Of a DNA stretch of 64,000 bases, positions 30,740-44,404 are shown piece after piece. Numbering within the stretch: position 1 is the stretch's first letter; the number at the start of each line of letters is the position of its first letter. The position numbers and the translations under genes are program-made. Below the pieces are notes generated by a model. The model had not been told where the DNA came from and searched no databases. It worked only from the letters and a program-made list of their open reading frames with translations. This stretch comes from Bathymodiolus brooksi (Eukaryota > Mollusca > Bivalvia > Mytilida > Modiolidae): contig OY804583.1 in NCBI GenBank assembly GCA_963680875.1, positions 35,205,331 to 35,269,330 of the forward strand, in the 5' to 3' direction.

Positions 30740-31660
30740 ATCGACAGTTCAGAAGCTAGAAAACAATATGATGAATATTGTCTGTTAATCTGGCCAAATG
30801 GATCAAAACTTGGTAGGAAGCATCATTGGAAGGTTCTCTATAAAGATTGCTCATTTAGTTCCGATCCGTTAACAAACATGGCCGCCACAGGCCATTCTTG
30901 TTTTTGATTGGTTGATTTCTAAAAAATATTCTCCTCTGAAACCGCTCTCCCAAATGAACTGAAATTTGGTAGGAAGCATCTATGGAAGGTTCTCTATAAA
31001 GATGGCTCATTTTGTCCCGATCCATTGACAAATATGCCGTCACAGGCAATTCTTGTTTCTGATTGGTCGATTTTTTTAAATCTCCTCTGCAACCGCTTGG
31101 CTAAATGAACCGACAGTTTGTAGGAAGCATCTATGGAAGGTTCTCTATAAAGATGGCTCATTTTGTCTCGATCCGTTAACAAATATGGCCGCCACAAGCC
31201 ATTCTTTTTTCTGATTGGTTGATTTCTAAAAAAAATCTTCTCCTCTGAAACCGCTTTCCCAAATGAACTGAAATTTGGTAGAAAGCATGTATGGAAGGTC
31301 CTCTTTAAAGATTGCTCATTTCATCCAGATTCGTTAGCAAATATGGCTGCTACAGGCAATTCTTGTTTCAGATTGGTCGATTTCTAAAATTCTTCTTCCC
31401 TGCTTAGCCAATTGAACCGAAACTTGGTAGGAAGCATCTATGGAAGGTTCTCTATAAAGATTGCTACTTTCATCCCGATCTGTTAACAAACATGGCTGTC
31501 ATAGGCAATTCTTGTTTCTGGTTGGGTGATTTCTAAGAATCTTCTCTGAAACTGCTTAACCAAATGAACCAAACTTGGTGGGAAGCACCTATGGAAGGTT
31601 CGGTATTAAGCTTCCTCAAAGCAGAATGAAAGGGTAGCGACACAGGCGCATGCCACTGGG
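30740..31660 (+). repeat. Tandem array of a ~152-bp unit, about 6 copies
   Basis: The phrase GGAAGGTTCTCTATAAAGAT recurs at about 30830, 30985, 31137, 31287 and 31440, each with TTTCTGATTGGT and GCCACAGGCAATTCTTG. The last unit runs into GACACAGGCGCATGCCACTG. The same array, about four units, is at 41230-41880. No coding. Confidence 0.85.
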
Positions 31661-33997
31661 CCTCTAGTTTTACCCCCGCTCGCTTCAAGTCGTGTTTGGT
31701 TTTTTTAAATTTCTTCTAATATATTCAAAACCCTGTTTCCTTCAACACATAAGATCTTATTTAAAAAAAATATCCCTTGTGAAGACGCAGCGGTCGTTTT
31801 TGTTTATCGGGAAGCCATGCACAGATTCCGTACCTCCAACAATGCAAAGTAACATCTCGAAATCAAGGGACGTAGCTTTATTTTATAGACAGATAACGCT
31901 TTAAAAGTAAGCGGCCATGCATTGTTTATGTCGAAACCAAATTACTAAGTGCCCTTTTTATCATAAAAAAAATTCCCTGCCCTTTCCTGGCACCCTGCCC
32001 CTTTCAAATTCTAGCTGGAGCACTGTAATTTATATTGTAAATAATGTTGATTTTGTATATATATATTATTATATATATATATTTGTCATGTGACACTGGG
32101 ACACTGGACTGTACGTGGGAAAGCATGTGGGGAAATGAGAGCAACCCACCGACCTTAAATTAGAAGATTGTTAAGATACGAAAGCGGTAATCAGAATCCG
32201 TAAATCGAAGAGGGACAAATGGACAAACAACGATCTACAAAACACTACACAGAAATCTAACGATCGAGCAACACGAACCCCACACAAAAACCGGAGTGAT
32301 CTCAGGTGTTCCGGAAGGGTAAGCAGTTCCTGCTCCCCTATTGCTACCCTTCGTGTTCCTGTTAAATGACACCAACGTCATCTAACAGGGAAATCCTGTT
32401 GCACACCAGTATGCGTTAATAAATACAAAAATCATAAATAAAACGTGAACCTCCTGCAAAACAAATAGTAGTAAAGAGGAACCGAACATCGTTTTACGCG
32501 AAATTCGTAGCGGACATCACAACGAGGAAATGAAAACATGAAATTTGACAACATTGAACAACAAGGAACCCCACTAAGACAAATAAAAAGGGCAAATCCC
32601 AGGTGCTCCGGAAGGGTAAGCAGTTCCTGCTCCACTATTGTTACCCTTCGTGTTACTGCTAAATGACACCAACATCATCTAACATGAAAATCGTGTTGGA
32701 CACCAGTATACGTAAATAAATACAAAACACATAAATAAAACATGAACCTTCTACATCAGAATTTAAGTTATATGCTTAAATTCGTTTATCGCGTCGGGAT
32801 TCTACGGGATTGTATTAAGGGCTTTAGGTTGACAGTTTAGAGTGACGTAGTGATTCCTTACCAAACAGGACGGATGTTGATCAGCGATTAATTTTAAACC
32901 CTACCTCCCTCTCCAGTAATTTAGAATGGATACTGCTGCTGGTTTTGAATTTATAATTTCAGATGCTGATCCGCCTTGATGATTGGAAACTGGTTCTTTC
33001 TATAGTGTAAATGGATTTACAGTACCAAATAACGATTTACTCATCGTGAAGAATTAATTGACAATTTGTACAGTTTCCGTTATTTGTATTTGTGCGTGTT
33101 GAACGTTAATTCGTGCAAAGTGAAGTCCTGTTAGATTCCAGCGGTGGCGGAATTCGCTGCTTTTTATGTTTATCTTTGTATACTATTCTGCTTGAAACAT
33201 ACCATTTGAACATGTACACCTGTGTATCCCACGGTGTGATCAGACTTTAATTTACAAGCACCTGTGTATCCCACGGTGCATTGTATACCCGTTGAATATC
33301 TATCTATCCAAAGGTTGTCATAATTTGTCGGTAACCACATATCTTGTTATTGTATCTATTTTTCTATCTATCTAAACATTTATATATATATTGATCTGAT
33401 ATTATATAAATATTAATAATTAAACCTGTGGCCAATTACCGCCAAAACTTTATATAGTTGTTTCTTTATAACCGTACGAGTTAAAACAAATAGTAGTAAA
33501 GACGAACCGAACATCGTTTTACGCGAAATTCGTAGCGGACATCACAACACGGAAATTTGACAACATTGAACAACAAGGAAACCTAGTAAGACAAGTAAAA
33601 AAGGACAAGCTCATGTGCTCCGGAAGGGTAAGCAGTTCCGGAACCTCTAGTGGCACAAGCTAGCGAATTAGGAACTAATAGGTAAGACTCAATCAGCCAA
33701 TCTGGATGTGGCAGTCAAAAGTAGTACTTAGCTTCATAGATCTACTTTCACTTTCCATTGGAATATCATTGCTGAATGAACGAGTTAGAGTTATGGTGCT
33801 CAGTACAATAATTGTCTTGACAGAGCTCAGCTACTGACGCAAAAGCTGCTCAACATGGTTACATGTGGAGCAGGAACTTCTCGTCCTTCCGGAACACCCG
33901 AGTTCATACCATGTTTTTAGCGGGGTTCTTGATGCTCGATTTTAGTTTTCTGTGTAATGTTTTGTAGATCGTTGTTTGTCATTTGTCCTGTTTCCTT
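31661..33997. repeat. Mosaic of fold-back fragments and unique AT-rich sequence
   Basis: Bases 32080-32760 match 2843-3330 and 51830-52470, with two tandem copies of the AAGGGTAAGCAGTTCCTGCTC block. Bases 33480-33630 match again. Between (32770-33470) I see no gene, only the repeated phrase CCTGTGTATCCCACGGTG at 33221 and 33262. Confidence 0.65.
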
Positions 33998-34330
33998 TGG
34001 ACATTAATAGCCATATCGGTGGGGTAATGGTTAGATACCTCGCCTTGCGTAGGGTAGAACGTAGGTTCGCGCCCTGATCGGGTCAAATCAAAGTCTATTA
34101 AAATTGTTGTTGTTTCTCCGCTAAGCACGCAACATTAAGCAAAGACTGGTTGTCTCGGAATCAGGATAATATGTCCAGTGGGGCGACATGTATATCCATG
34201 GACTGTTGTTTCAGTGAGCTACCACTAAAGAAATCCAACTAAGCGTGTTGGTCTAATACAAAGCGGACATCATCATCACTTTGTTGAAAATTAACGTTTC
34301 ATCACCATGACATAGCTGAATAATTGATGA
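33998..34330 (+). repeat. tRNA-headed SINE (unit U2 start)
   Basis: Same head and body as 21525 (GGTGGGGTAATGGTTAG, B box GGTTCGCGCCC). Confidence 0.8.
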
Positions 34331-34624
34331 GTTGAAATTAGACAGCATCACTCCTTCGCTCCTTTGGCCATTGTGTTTTTGTCTTTCTTCGATTTACGAC
34401 TTCTGATTACCCCTTTGGTATCTTTAAGATTTTTTTCTTACTCCTAGGTGGAAATCATCGAAACAAAAATTATTTGGTCGTCATCACAATTTGGTTGACC
34501 GTTACGAAACATCCATCTTTCAAAAGATAATATGTCTTTTCCCTTCCAAGTAGTTTATTTTCTTTCCTGTATCTTCGACAAGATCTTTACCACAGATTTA
34601 TTCCACTGGTCGTAAGCACTTCCC

Positions 34625-35570
34625 GGTCATTTTCTCATTCATGACTTATCACCGGGTTTGTAACTAGATCAACACGACGGGTACCACTAGTGGAGCAGGA
34701 ACTGCTTACCCTTCTGGAGCACCTGAGTTCACCTCCGGTTTTTGGTGGGGTTCGTGTTACTAGATCTTTAGTTTTATGTGTATATTTTGTAGATCGTTGT
34801 TTGTCTTTTTGTACTTTATTCTTTTGGCTCTTGTGTTTTCTGTTTTTCTTCAATTTACGGATTCTGATTATCCCTTTGGTACCTTCAAACTCTATATATA
34901 TGTGTGCAATACGCGGGTGTCTTATAAGAAGAATAGTCTGCTTACTCTTCGCGAGCACCTGAGTTCACCCACGGTTTTTTGTGGGATCCATGTTGCTCAT
35001 CTTTTCATGTTTCAGTGTTATTTTGTGTTTTGCTTGTCTTCGCTATGTTTCTTGTGTGCCCAATGTTGCCAGTGTCGGTGGATTATTTATTAGTGATTGT
35101 CTTTCAGTTTTCTACGTTTGTTTAACCCTGCCACTTTTTAATGACAGTTCTTGTACCAAGCTAGGACAGTAGTCGGCTACCTATATGCGTGTTCAGGGTA
35201 TCGATTTTGTCTCCATTTATTTGATTTTGGTATTGTTCAAGCGTTGTGTTTTTGTTTTGTTTTTTGTTGTTGCTTTTGTTATTAATAATATATGTACAAG
35301 GAGTTCGAAGATACCAAAGGGGTAATCAGAATCCGTATATCGAAGAAGAACAGACAACGCAATGGCCAAAAGAAAAAGTACAAAAGGACAAACAGCGATC
35401 TACAAAAAATACACATATGACTAAATATGGAGTAACACCAACCCCACTGAAAACTGGGGATGAACTTAGGTGCTCCGGAAGGGTAAGCATCTCCTGCTCC
35501 ACTAGTGGCACTCGTCGTATTAATCTAGTTACAAACCCGGCGATAAGTCAAGAATGAGAAAAGGACCGGA
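34625..35570. mobile_element. Fold-back element, copy 2
   Basis: Arms 34630-34895 and 35300-35560 are inverted repeats, with the same ends and centre as 22145-23095. Confidence 0.82.
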
Positions 35571-37640
35571 AATATGGCGTCAAACACAACAGTTAATAAC
35601 TGTATCAAACGAGACGTTCGGGACGAACTTGTCCTCAACATGTGCTATAAGATGTAGCGTACAGCTCCCTCGTGTCTGAATTAAGATTTTGTAAGACAGG
35701 ACTGCATAGAATGCAAACATTTGTCATTAACATCTAATTTTTGTGAAAAATATATGTTTTAATCTAACGTTGCACGTCTTCCATGGTATGGGTACTGGTC
35801 AACCCTGAATTGTTAGCATGGTCAAAGTGGCGAATATGACCATTTGGGGGAGGGGATTGTCAGGTTATATCATGGCGAGTCAGACAATAAACCATATATA
35901 GTGGGAAACATGTTTGGAGAATACCATTCTCTCTGTACGTTAAACACCTCTATTGTAGAATTTGGAAAAGAGAAGGAGCATTGTAGCCGCTACAAAAGTG
36001 AGAACGTTTGGTACTTACTCAAATCCCCACACATGCCCAGTTTTCCACCGTGGCCCATAGCTTTTATTATTGAACACACCATAGACCACAAATCGCTAGC
36101 AAATGTTTGTCACATAAAATTTGTATCGAGTACACCTAGACATTCCTCGAATCGTGTTAGCATCTTGAACTGTGGTTATAGGGATTGATTGACCAAGTAA
36201 ATTAAACAAACATACAAAAGAAATTGCTGCTTTCCGTTTAATAATAAAGAGCAAATACGAGAAATATGTGAGATATTATAAAATACAATGTAAGCACAAT
36301 ATTTTTTTTTACATTTTAACGCGAGTTATTTTCCTTGCGATGAACAAAATGGTAACCGATCTGGCAAGAGTAATGATTTTCAATATAATGTTCTCCTATT
36401 TTGTGGATATTTATAGCTTGCTTAAAGCGAGTTTATTTTATTAGCAAAGAGAAAATCCACAAGTTGTTACAGCATGGAATTTACATTAAGGGGAAATAAC
36501 TCCTGTCATATGTATAATTCTAGAAGTCCAAAATGTGGAAATGGCCTATATGAAGTACATACCAAAAATAGTTATTAGAAAAATATATATTTAAATTAGA
36601 AAAATATAGTTTTAAGTTAGAAAAATATAATTTTAGATTAGAAAAATGTAGCTTTGATAAGCTATGTATGACTGGATTATGAAATAGTGTCAGATCAATT
36701 TAGTGCATCACCAAGTAATGATGTTTGGCGGTTGTTCTTTGTCCTGCAATCTATATGTGGTTCTTTATCCTATCATCAAAGTCAAGGCTTACCTAAAATA
36801 TGAAAAGGTTAATAAGATATAATGAAAAGTTTCGAATCTGCAACTTTTCAGACATGTACATGGAATTACAACTTGTGTGTGTGCGCGTGTGTTTGTCGAT
36901 GAGAGGTGATTGTTCCTGCTGATGAAAATGGTGCAATTGTTGACCATCACTGTTTACACTTTCTTTTCATAATATTAATATTTAAAAAAATTACCAACAT
37001 AAAAGATATGAATCTAACACTATAGAAATTTGGTTGATTTGGAAAGGAATCTAGAGTAGAAATTATAGAGCAAGTATTGATTTATATAAAACAAATAAAA
37101 TATTTTGTTTTTAAATTCTATTTCGCGAGGTCCTAGGATTATTATTTAGAAAATGTAAATATTCTGGAAACGTAAAGATTGGTGGTGTTAACCTAGTGTA
37201 AGCCTCCCTCCTGGTTAAAGGTGTTTTCCTCAAGCTTGTGAAATACCAACTCACAACTAGGCGAAATATTTTGTATTGAAAAGACTGCTTTTATCTTGAA
37301 AATTTTTCACAACATATATTTTATCTTCGTGTCACAAAATTTGTCACATGTATAATATTATTTCTACTGGTGAGAGCCGATAGTCGCTACCATCATGTAA
37401 ATATAAGATGGGTACAATGCCATCATACCACATTAAAAGGAAATGATAGTAAGCCACGGATTTCAACATCAATAAAGCTGTGAGCCACGATACAGCTGAA
37501 ATATTGTTGAGAGTGCCGATAAACACCATAACCCTAACACAATACCATCTTTTGTCGTCCATCTGTACGCAAGTGATAGAATACGTTTCCAACAATGATT
37601 TGATATCTTCCGCTTCTTTAAAATCCTTGACTTCCATATT
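35571..37640 (+). repeat. Unit U2, middle part
   Basis: It matches 23096-24180 then 55740-56680/57390-57540, and inverted 28046-29885. It holds 21-bp AGTTTTAAGTTAGAAAAATA repeats at 36585-36650. The frame at 37344-37637 (minus) crosses a SINE-like tail and is not called. Confidence 0.7.
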
Positions 37641-38553
37641 TTATTACTCAGAAGACGTTGGCATTGAAAAAAATCTGTGAAAAATAAACTTTATGCTCAG
37701 GAGCGGTTGTTATATTGCTATCAAGATGTGGAAAATTTAATAATTACATTATTTAGGAAATTTATGTTTTAATCTGTCCAAACTGAAAATGTGGATTTTG
37801 CTTTTCTGGTGGTAGTCAATTTTTTTTTTATAGTTAAACCGAACATAAGATGAGAGCTGTTTTCTGATTGATCATTATAATTTTACTATCATAAATATGA
37901 TTGGACGGTTAAATATGAGTTACAGGTTAACTACAGTGAACTCATACAGGATGTTATTAGATGTTTGTATATCGACAAAATAGTTACAGCATACATCTAA
38001 TTAAAATAAATTGTCATGTAAGCCTCTTACAAACTACGGTGAAACCTGTGTATGCCGAACTCTGTATAAAACGAACTTTACAAGTTCCAATGCAAGGACT
38101 CTCAATTATATCAATCTCCATAAATCGAACATCTTCTATTCCGAATCCAAAAGCTGGTCCTCAGGAGGTTCGATTCAGGTAGGTTTCATTTTTGTAGTAA
38201 GAGAAAATATTTAAGCCTTTGCATACTAATAAGACGGTAATAAACGCCCATGTTAAACTACATGCATGTGACGATTGCATTGATTTCTTAATCACTTACC
38301 CACATCTTCTGTTTCAGCAAACATTCTTTCGTTGAGGTTCTTCAAGGTGTGTTCATTTCTTGCCACGCTTCTTGCATGTACTCTCTCCCTTGGCAATTTA
38401 TAATTTAAACCTCTTTTCTGTCTCAACTCATCTACAGCGTCCATTTCTGGTTTTGTTTGAATACTTCCTCGGCAGCCGCCAGCATCATTACCTCGATTTT
38501 CAACAAACGTCAACACGACGACGAAAAAAAAATGCAAAAATAGCAATCTTCAT
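37641..38553 (-). pseudogene. Secreted-peptide gene, pseudogene (U2)
   Basis: Exon 1 reads from ATG 38553 (MKIAIFAF) but a run of Ts at about 38525-38534 shifts the frame, and the original frame stops within 20 codons. The neighbouring frame continues the family pattern (FVVVLTFVE, then VDELRQKRGLNYKL, HARSVARNEHTLKNLNERMF, ETEDVGK) to the donor at about 38301-38300. Exon 2 (AATGCCAACGTCTTCTGAG on the minus strand, about 37667-37640) keeps its acceptor. Compared with the intact copies the segment after the signal peptide is also altered (NRGNDAGGCRG). Confidence 0.7.
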
Positions 38554-38857
38554 CTTTGAATAGAAACATTGTAAATTGCATTAAAAATAGCTTAATGAAG
38601 TTTCCATACCTGATAATATTTGTTTGTTTGTTTGTTTGTTTTTGTCTTTGCTTTGTTTTTTTTTCTGAACTATTTTGATTTTTTTTTCTTTTTTGTGACA
38701 ATATTGATACAAACAATTAGTATACACATCTCGCACGTGTTATAATATATAAACTATTTGATTCTGAAAACTTCTAGATTTAAAGACGACATCGTCTGGA
38801 AATTTCTAACTCATTATGTCTTTTGATCAATTTCTCATAATTCTTGAACTTATAAAT

Positions 38858-39640
38858 ATTATGCGTAGGCTGTTTTAAGTAGATGATTAAATACTCTACG
38901 TAGGCTGTTTTAAATAGATGATTAAATATTATACGTAGGCTTTTCTAAGTAGGTGATTAAATACTAAGCCTAGGGTGTTTTAGGTAGATGATTAAATTCT
39001 ATGCGTAGGCTGTTTTATGTTGATGATTAAATACTCTGCGTAGGCTGTTATAAGTAGATGATGAAATACTATGAATAGGCTGTTTTAAGTAGATGATTAA
39101 AAATTACACGTAGGCTGTTTTAAGTAGATGATTAAATACTATGCGTAGGCTGTTTTATGTAGATGATGAAATACTATGCGTAGGCTGTTTTAAATAGATG
39201 ATTAAATATTATACGTAGGCTGTTCTAAGTAGACGATTAAATATTATACGTAGGCTGTTTTAAGTAGGTGATTAAATACTATGCGTAGGATGTTTAAGTA
39301 GATCATTAAATACTATGCGTAGGCTGTTTTAAGTAGATCATTAAATAATATGCGTAGGCTGTTTTATGTAGATGAATAAATACTATACGTAGGGTGTTTT
39401 AAGTAGATTATTAAATACTATGCGTAGGCTGTTTTAAGTAGATGATTTCATACTATACGCAAGGTGTTTTAAGTAGATGATTACATACTATACGTAGGCT
39501 TTTTACGTAGGTGATTAAATACTATGCGTAGACTCTTCTAAGTAGATGGTGAAATACTATACGTAGGTATTTGTAAGTAGATTATTAAATACTAAAGGTA
39601 ACCTGTTTTAAGTAGATGATGAAATATTAAGAAAAGTATG
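38858..39640 (+). repeat. 35-bp minisatellite, about 22 copies
   Basis: Unit near TATGCGTAGGCTGTTTTAAG followed by TAGATGATTAAATAC. It is expanded only in unit U2; U3 has about one and a half units at 58845-58895 and U4 less than one near 61740. Confidence 0.92.
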
Positions 39641-40964
39641 CTATTAATTATAAATACTATCATGAAGAAGCCTAACTCACCATTGTTAATTGATTATATA
39701 TTAAATAAGGAAACAAGATAGTATGAGCGAAGGAGACAGGAGGGTATGTTGCTACTACTTATCACAAAGTAGTAAATCTGAGAAAACAGGAACAAAAATC
39801 GCATGCTTCACCTCTTAGATATACCACTATTATATATAAGTAAAAGTTTTTCGAATATAAAATATGATTGATTAATTGTTTGTTGCTTAACTTCCAACAA
39901 GAAACATTTTTGAATATTCATGACGTATATTATGAAAGCTGAAAGACATTTAATGCACATATACACTGTCGTCAAAGAGCTCCGGTCGGAATTGTTCTGT
40001 CATCTTTCGGTACAAGTCAATTAGGCATGTTTGACATACAGGCGACGACAAAATATAAGTATTATGATCATATAGTATTATTATATCTTGAATCCAGAAG
40101 ATGACGTTATCGGTCGATTATTTTTGTTTGTTTTTACCTATATGTTTCTGTGGTTAACTTAATAGATTACTTAGATATAGATAAAATGATGGCTATAAAC
40201 AATGAAAAATGCTAATAATGAGATTGAAATCATCAAATAAAGCTATGAAAGGAAGTTTATATGTGTAATTAAAGTACACAAACCCTTTGTAATGCTTATA
40301 TACATGAGAGTTTGCACTGGCGTTCCACCATGAATAGCTTTAGACTTACTACAGTAAAAAACACAATGCTTATTTACCTACATTCGTTCCGGCTCTGTCA
40401 GTCACTACTTTCCGGTTGGGTGCCAACATTTTTTTTTCAGTAGAACCGGTTTGCTTATGTAAAAAATTGAAAGAATAGCGAAAACAGCTCAATATCACAA
40501 TTATCTTTCCTTTTTGTAATTCATTTAAGGTTCATTATAACACTTGTCAAGGGTATGTTCGACTTGCAAATTGATAAAAAGAAAAAACAAAAAACAAAAA
40601 ATTGTCTTCATTGAATAAAAGTTGTGAAAAAAACCATAGTCAAATATTTTACATGTGGATGTTTTGTATAACATTAAAAGAAAGAAATACAAAGCGGTTT
40701 GTGCAGAATTGGCATTCGCCAAGTCACCTTCGACAGAATGGTCATGATTTTGTATAGAACTTATAATTCTTTTTCTTTGTTTGCTATGCAGGTGGATTAT
40801 TGCAATATTCAAAGAGTGTTTGAACAAAAGTAGGAACTCTCACTGTTTATATAGATATCAAGTAACTCTTATTGTTTTGGATTAATTTTTGTTTTCAAAT
40901 AATATATTGAAGGACAATAAGAAATTTTGATTAAAAAAATCATAAAAATAAAATAAAAATAGGG

Positions 40965-41190
40965 AACCGCATCGGTAGCGTAATGGTTAGCGTTCTCGCT
41001 TCGAGTACGACAGATTGTGGGTACGAACTGCGGTTTTTGTCAAACAAAAGAATATAAAATTGGTATTGGTTGCTTCTCCGCTAAGAACGCAGCATTAAGG
41101 AGAAAGAGCAAAGGCTCGGAATCAGAATAATGTGTCCGAGTGGAGCGTCATATCTACCCAATGACTGTTGTTAGCTCACCTTGCCAAAGG
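40965..41190 (+). repeat. tRNA-headed SINE
   Basis: Head GCATCGGTAGCGTAATGG, degenerate B box GGGTACGAACTGC, body GCTTCTCCGCTAAGAACGC. Confidence 0.75.
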
Positions 41191-41229
41191 CAATGCGAGC
41201 TTTTACCATCACTTGGCGGCCGTCGACCG

Positions 41230-41880
41230 TCGTCTTTCATTCGTCGTCTGTCGTCCATTAACTATTCACATTTTAATCTTCTCCTCTGAAACGCCTCAAC
41301 CAATGGAAGTGAGGCTTAGTAGGAAGCATCTATGGAAGGTCCTCTGTAACGATTACCCATTTCGTCCCGATCCGTTAACAAACATGGTCGTCATAAGCGA
41401 TTCTTGTTTCTGATTGACAGATATAAAAAAAAATCTTCTCCTCTAAAACTTCTTAGCCAAATGAACCGAAACTTGGTATGAAGCAACTATGGAAGGTCTT
41501 CTATGCAGATTGCTCATTTCATCCCGAACCGTTAACAAACGTGGTCTCCACAGACAATTCTTGTATCTAATTGGCCGATTTGATAGAATCTTTTCTTCTC
41601 AAACTGCTTAGCCAAATGAACCGAAACTTGGAAGGAAGCACCTATGGAAGGTCTTCTATAAAGATTGCACATTTCATCCCGATCCGTTGACAAACATGGT
41701 CGCCACAGATAATTCTTGTTTCTGATTGGTCGATTTCTAGCAATCCTCTTCTCTGAAACTGTTTAGTCAAATGAGCCGAACTTTGGTGGGAAGTACCTAT
41801 AGAAGGTTATGTCTGTATCAAGTTTCCTCAAAGCAGAATGAAAGGTGAACGACATAGGCTCAGACCACTGAGCCTCTATT
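41230..41880 (+). repeat. ~152-bp tandem array, second locus (about 4 copies)
   Basis: Same unit as 30740-31660 (CTATGGAAGGTCTTCTATAA, TTCTTGTTTCTGATTGG). The end phrase GAATGAAAGGTGAACGACAT corresponds to 31625, so the array ends at the same point as the first. Confidence 0.85.
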
Positions 41881-42950
41881 TTCAGTGAGCAAAGCACGAA
41901 CATTTGTAGTATTACAACTTTTAACGAACGTTGCATTAATCGAGCACACCTAACATTTTCTTTGTATGCAAACCGCCAAAATCGTCCGTGCGGAAAGGAA
42001 TTCAATACTACAGCCTTTGTTAATTTGCTTATCTGTAATGTTAATGTAAACATTATACTGTGAAGAAACTTAAATATCGTATCCATGAAGTTATTTCCAC
42101 AGAGTGACTTACTTCGTTATCAACGAGAATAAAATTAAAATATTGCGTAATAAAAAGAATCTCCCAATACTCAATTGATGCTCCTGGACAGCTACTTAAA
42201 GTGAGTGTAGCGTATTGAGCACCAACCGTGATGTCAGTGCCACAAAAAACATAAAAAAATCAAGTGTTCGCGACAGTAACAATTTAACATAGAAATAATT
42301 ATTGTACAAAGTAGCTGAAATTAGCAGCCATGGCGAATATTCATACTATGGGTCAGTATTTATCGCCTTTGAGATATTTCCTAATCATAGCTACCCCGGT
42401 ATTGTTAAATTGCAATATAATGCTCAAAAACAATAAGATCAGTGGTATTTACATACTGACAAACCCGGTTATTTATAAATGACCCAACCGGTTTGTATAC
42501 ATGTTTACATTCTGACCAAGCCGGATTTCAAAACATCTGTTGACATTATGTTTTAGGGTATAACTAGTTACTAATTGACTTTTCATCAACAAAATAGTAT
42601 TTTTAAGTAAAATCAATCATTTATCAATATTGTTTTCTTTTTGGGCAACATTTAATTCAATCGTAAATGCAAGATATAGCGATATTTCAGTTGATTGTAA
42701 TGATTTTGAAGCCGGATTCCTTATAACTTATAGACAAATCTAATTTTACACTACAAAAATAAATGATATATGGACAAAAAATGAAATTAATAATAATAAC
42801 AATCGTAAACATCATAATTCAAAACATTATATACACAGTATTGTTAGAAATACTTACGATAATTATCTGTGTCTGCTTTAAAAATACCGCTTTAAAATAT
42901 CCCGGATGTTGACAAAACATTTTCGATCGGAGCTATTTGACGACAGTGAT

Positions 42951-43290
42951 ATAATTTCCATTATATTCTCGTGCAGATCAACGAGAACATTCTTAAAGTA
43001 ATATACATGTAATCGTTTATGCAAGCCATATGAGGTACACCAGAATGTAAAAGGATCTCAAATAAAATTGTGAATTCATCACCAATACTAATTTCCTTAT
43101 CTTGGGTTTTATGTTGTTTGAATGTTATGATGAAGTGCAATATATACCCTTTTTAATGAAATTACTGTATAAATGCGTAGTGAAAATTACGTGATTGTTT
43201 CTCATGAAGGTTGAATTACGTCATTTTGAACCGACTAGACAATGAGTCTGTATATGCTATTTAAATGATCATTAGCGGCAAATTATTCAT
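42951..43290 (+). repeat. Unit U2, end part
   Basis: It matches 58975-59230 and, inverted, 61430-61690. Confidence 0.7.
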
Positions 43291-43299
43291 CATATTAAT

Positions 43300-43577
43300 G
43301 ATTGATTGATTGATTTCTTGTGTTTAACGCCACTTTCAGCAATATCTCAGCTATATCATGGCGACCAGTGTTAGTGGTGGAAGAAGCCGGAGTATCCGGA
43401 GAGAACCAACGACCATGGGCAAGCAACTGGTAAACTTTATCACTTGCGACTGTGAGTCGAGTGCATCCTTTTTTGTAATCTACAAAGCCGGGCGCGAACC
43501 CCCGTCGTATTGGTGATAGGCTTGTATTGGCTGTTAGGTAATCCAACTGCCAAACTCATTGAGCCACCCGGGCCCTA
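43300..43577 (-). repeat. Full-length tRNA-derived SINE
   Basis: On the minus strand the head carries GGTGGCTCAATGAG (A box) and GGGTTCGCGCCCGGC (B box), then CGCAAGTGATAAAGTTTACC and the tail ATAGCTGAGATATTGCTGAA to TTAAACACAAG. It is the only copy here with both head and tail, so it identifies the tails at 9815 and 25970 as SINE fragments. Confidence 0.85.
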
Positions 43578-43729
43578 CCATTTTGATGTACCATACAATT
43601 TATTTATTAAATAGTCTTGATGGGGTTTTTCTTACCAGGCATAAACCTGTTCCCATTTATGTTTTGTAGATCGTTATTTGTACTTTTGTACTTTTCTTTG
43701 CCATAGTGTTGTCTGTTCTTCTTCGATAT

Positions 43730-44400
43730 ATGGATTCTGATTACCCCTTTGGTATCTTCAAACTTAACTCTTCTTGCTGTCAACGATGACTCATTTAATT
43801 TCATTTAAGCTTAAGTACCGTGGTTCAACCACATGGTTTTGTGTGGGTTTGTTCGTTACGGTCCTTCGTGGTCATGATCGTATGATAGTTGGATTTACAA
43901 TTACCTATGCAATCAGTTCCTATCACCACTGATGTTTGTGAGTTTGAATCTCGATCAGAGCTAGGTGTACACCATTATGTGATGAAGTTTGTCAGTGACT
44001 TGCGACATATCGGTGGTTTTCTCCGGGTCCTTCGGTTTTCTCCACCAATAAAACTGACCGCCACGATATAGCTGAAATGTTGTTGAAAGTGGTGTTAAAT
44101 ACCATCAAACAAACAAACGAAAAAACGTACTGCTACGGTATCTAGTTTACCTCTTTGGTATTTCCAGCTTTTCCCAGTTGCCAGTTATGATGTTTAATGC
44201 GACTCGAGTACATCGCACCAAAGGCCAAAGGCACTAATCCTACTCGCCCAAATTAAGTGGAGATAGGAATGTCGTGTATAAGTTGAATTAAATCCAACGA
44301 CTATGCGCCCATTTCGACATCTTACATTCAGCTTTAATTTATTTATTAAATTGTGATGATGAATTTGGAAACAATTCGCTACAAAGCATTTTTCATATCA
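43730..44400 (+). repeat. Fold-back arm plus family-A copy
   Basis: GATTCTGATTACCCCTTTGG (43735) is followed by the 51-bp motif (one copy) and the family-A body, as at 1-690. Confidence 0.75.
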
Positions 44401-44404
44401 TTGA

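Larger units (their letters stand above)
39641..42950. other. Insertion in unit U2: mostly unique sequence
   Basis: The unit's sequence stops near 39965 (GAAAGACATTTAATGCACA) and resumes at about 42955 (TCTCGTGCAGATCAACGAG), whereas U3 joins the two within 40 bp (58915-58975). Apart from the SINE and tandem array listed separately I see no gene. The 100-codon frame at 40525-40827 (minus) is low-complexity and has no domain. Confidence 0.55.

Noticed and set aside
38858..39640. Regular repeats that might suggest a CRISPR array
   Set aside because: Units are head-to-tail without unique spacers, and the context is a eukaryotic repeat unit.
40525..40827. 100-codon minus-strand frame
   Set aside because: Low-complexity, Phe/Leu-rich, no start context or homologous pattern.
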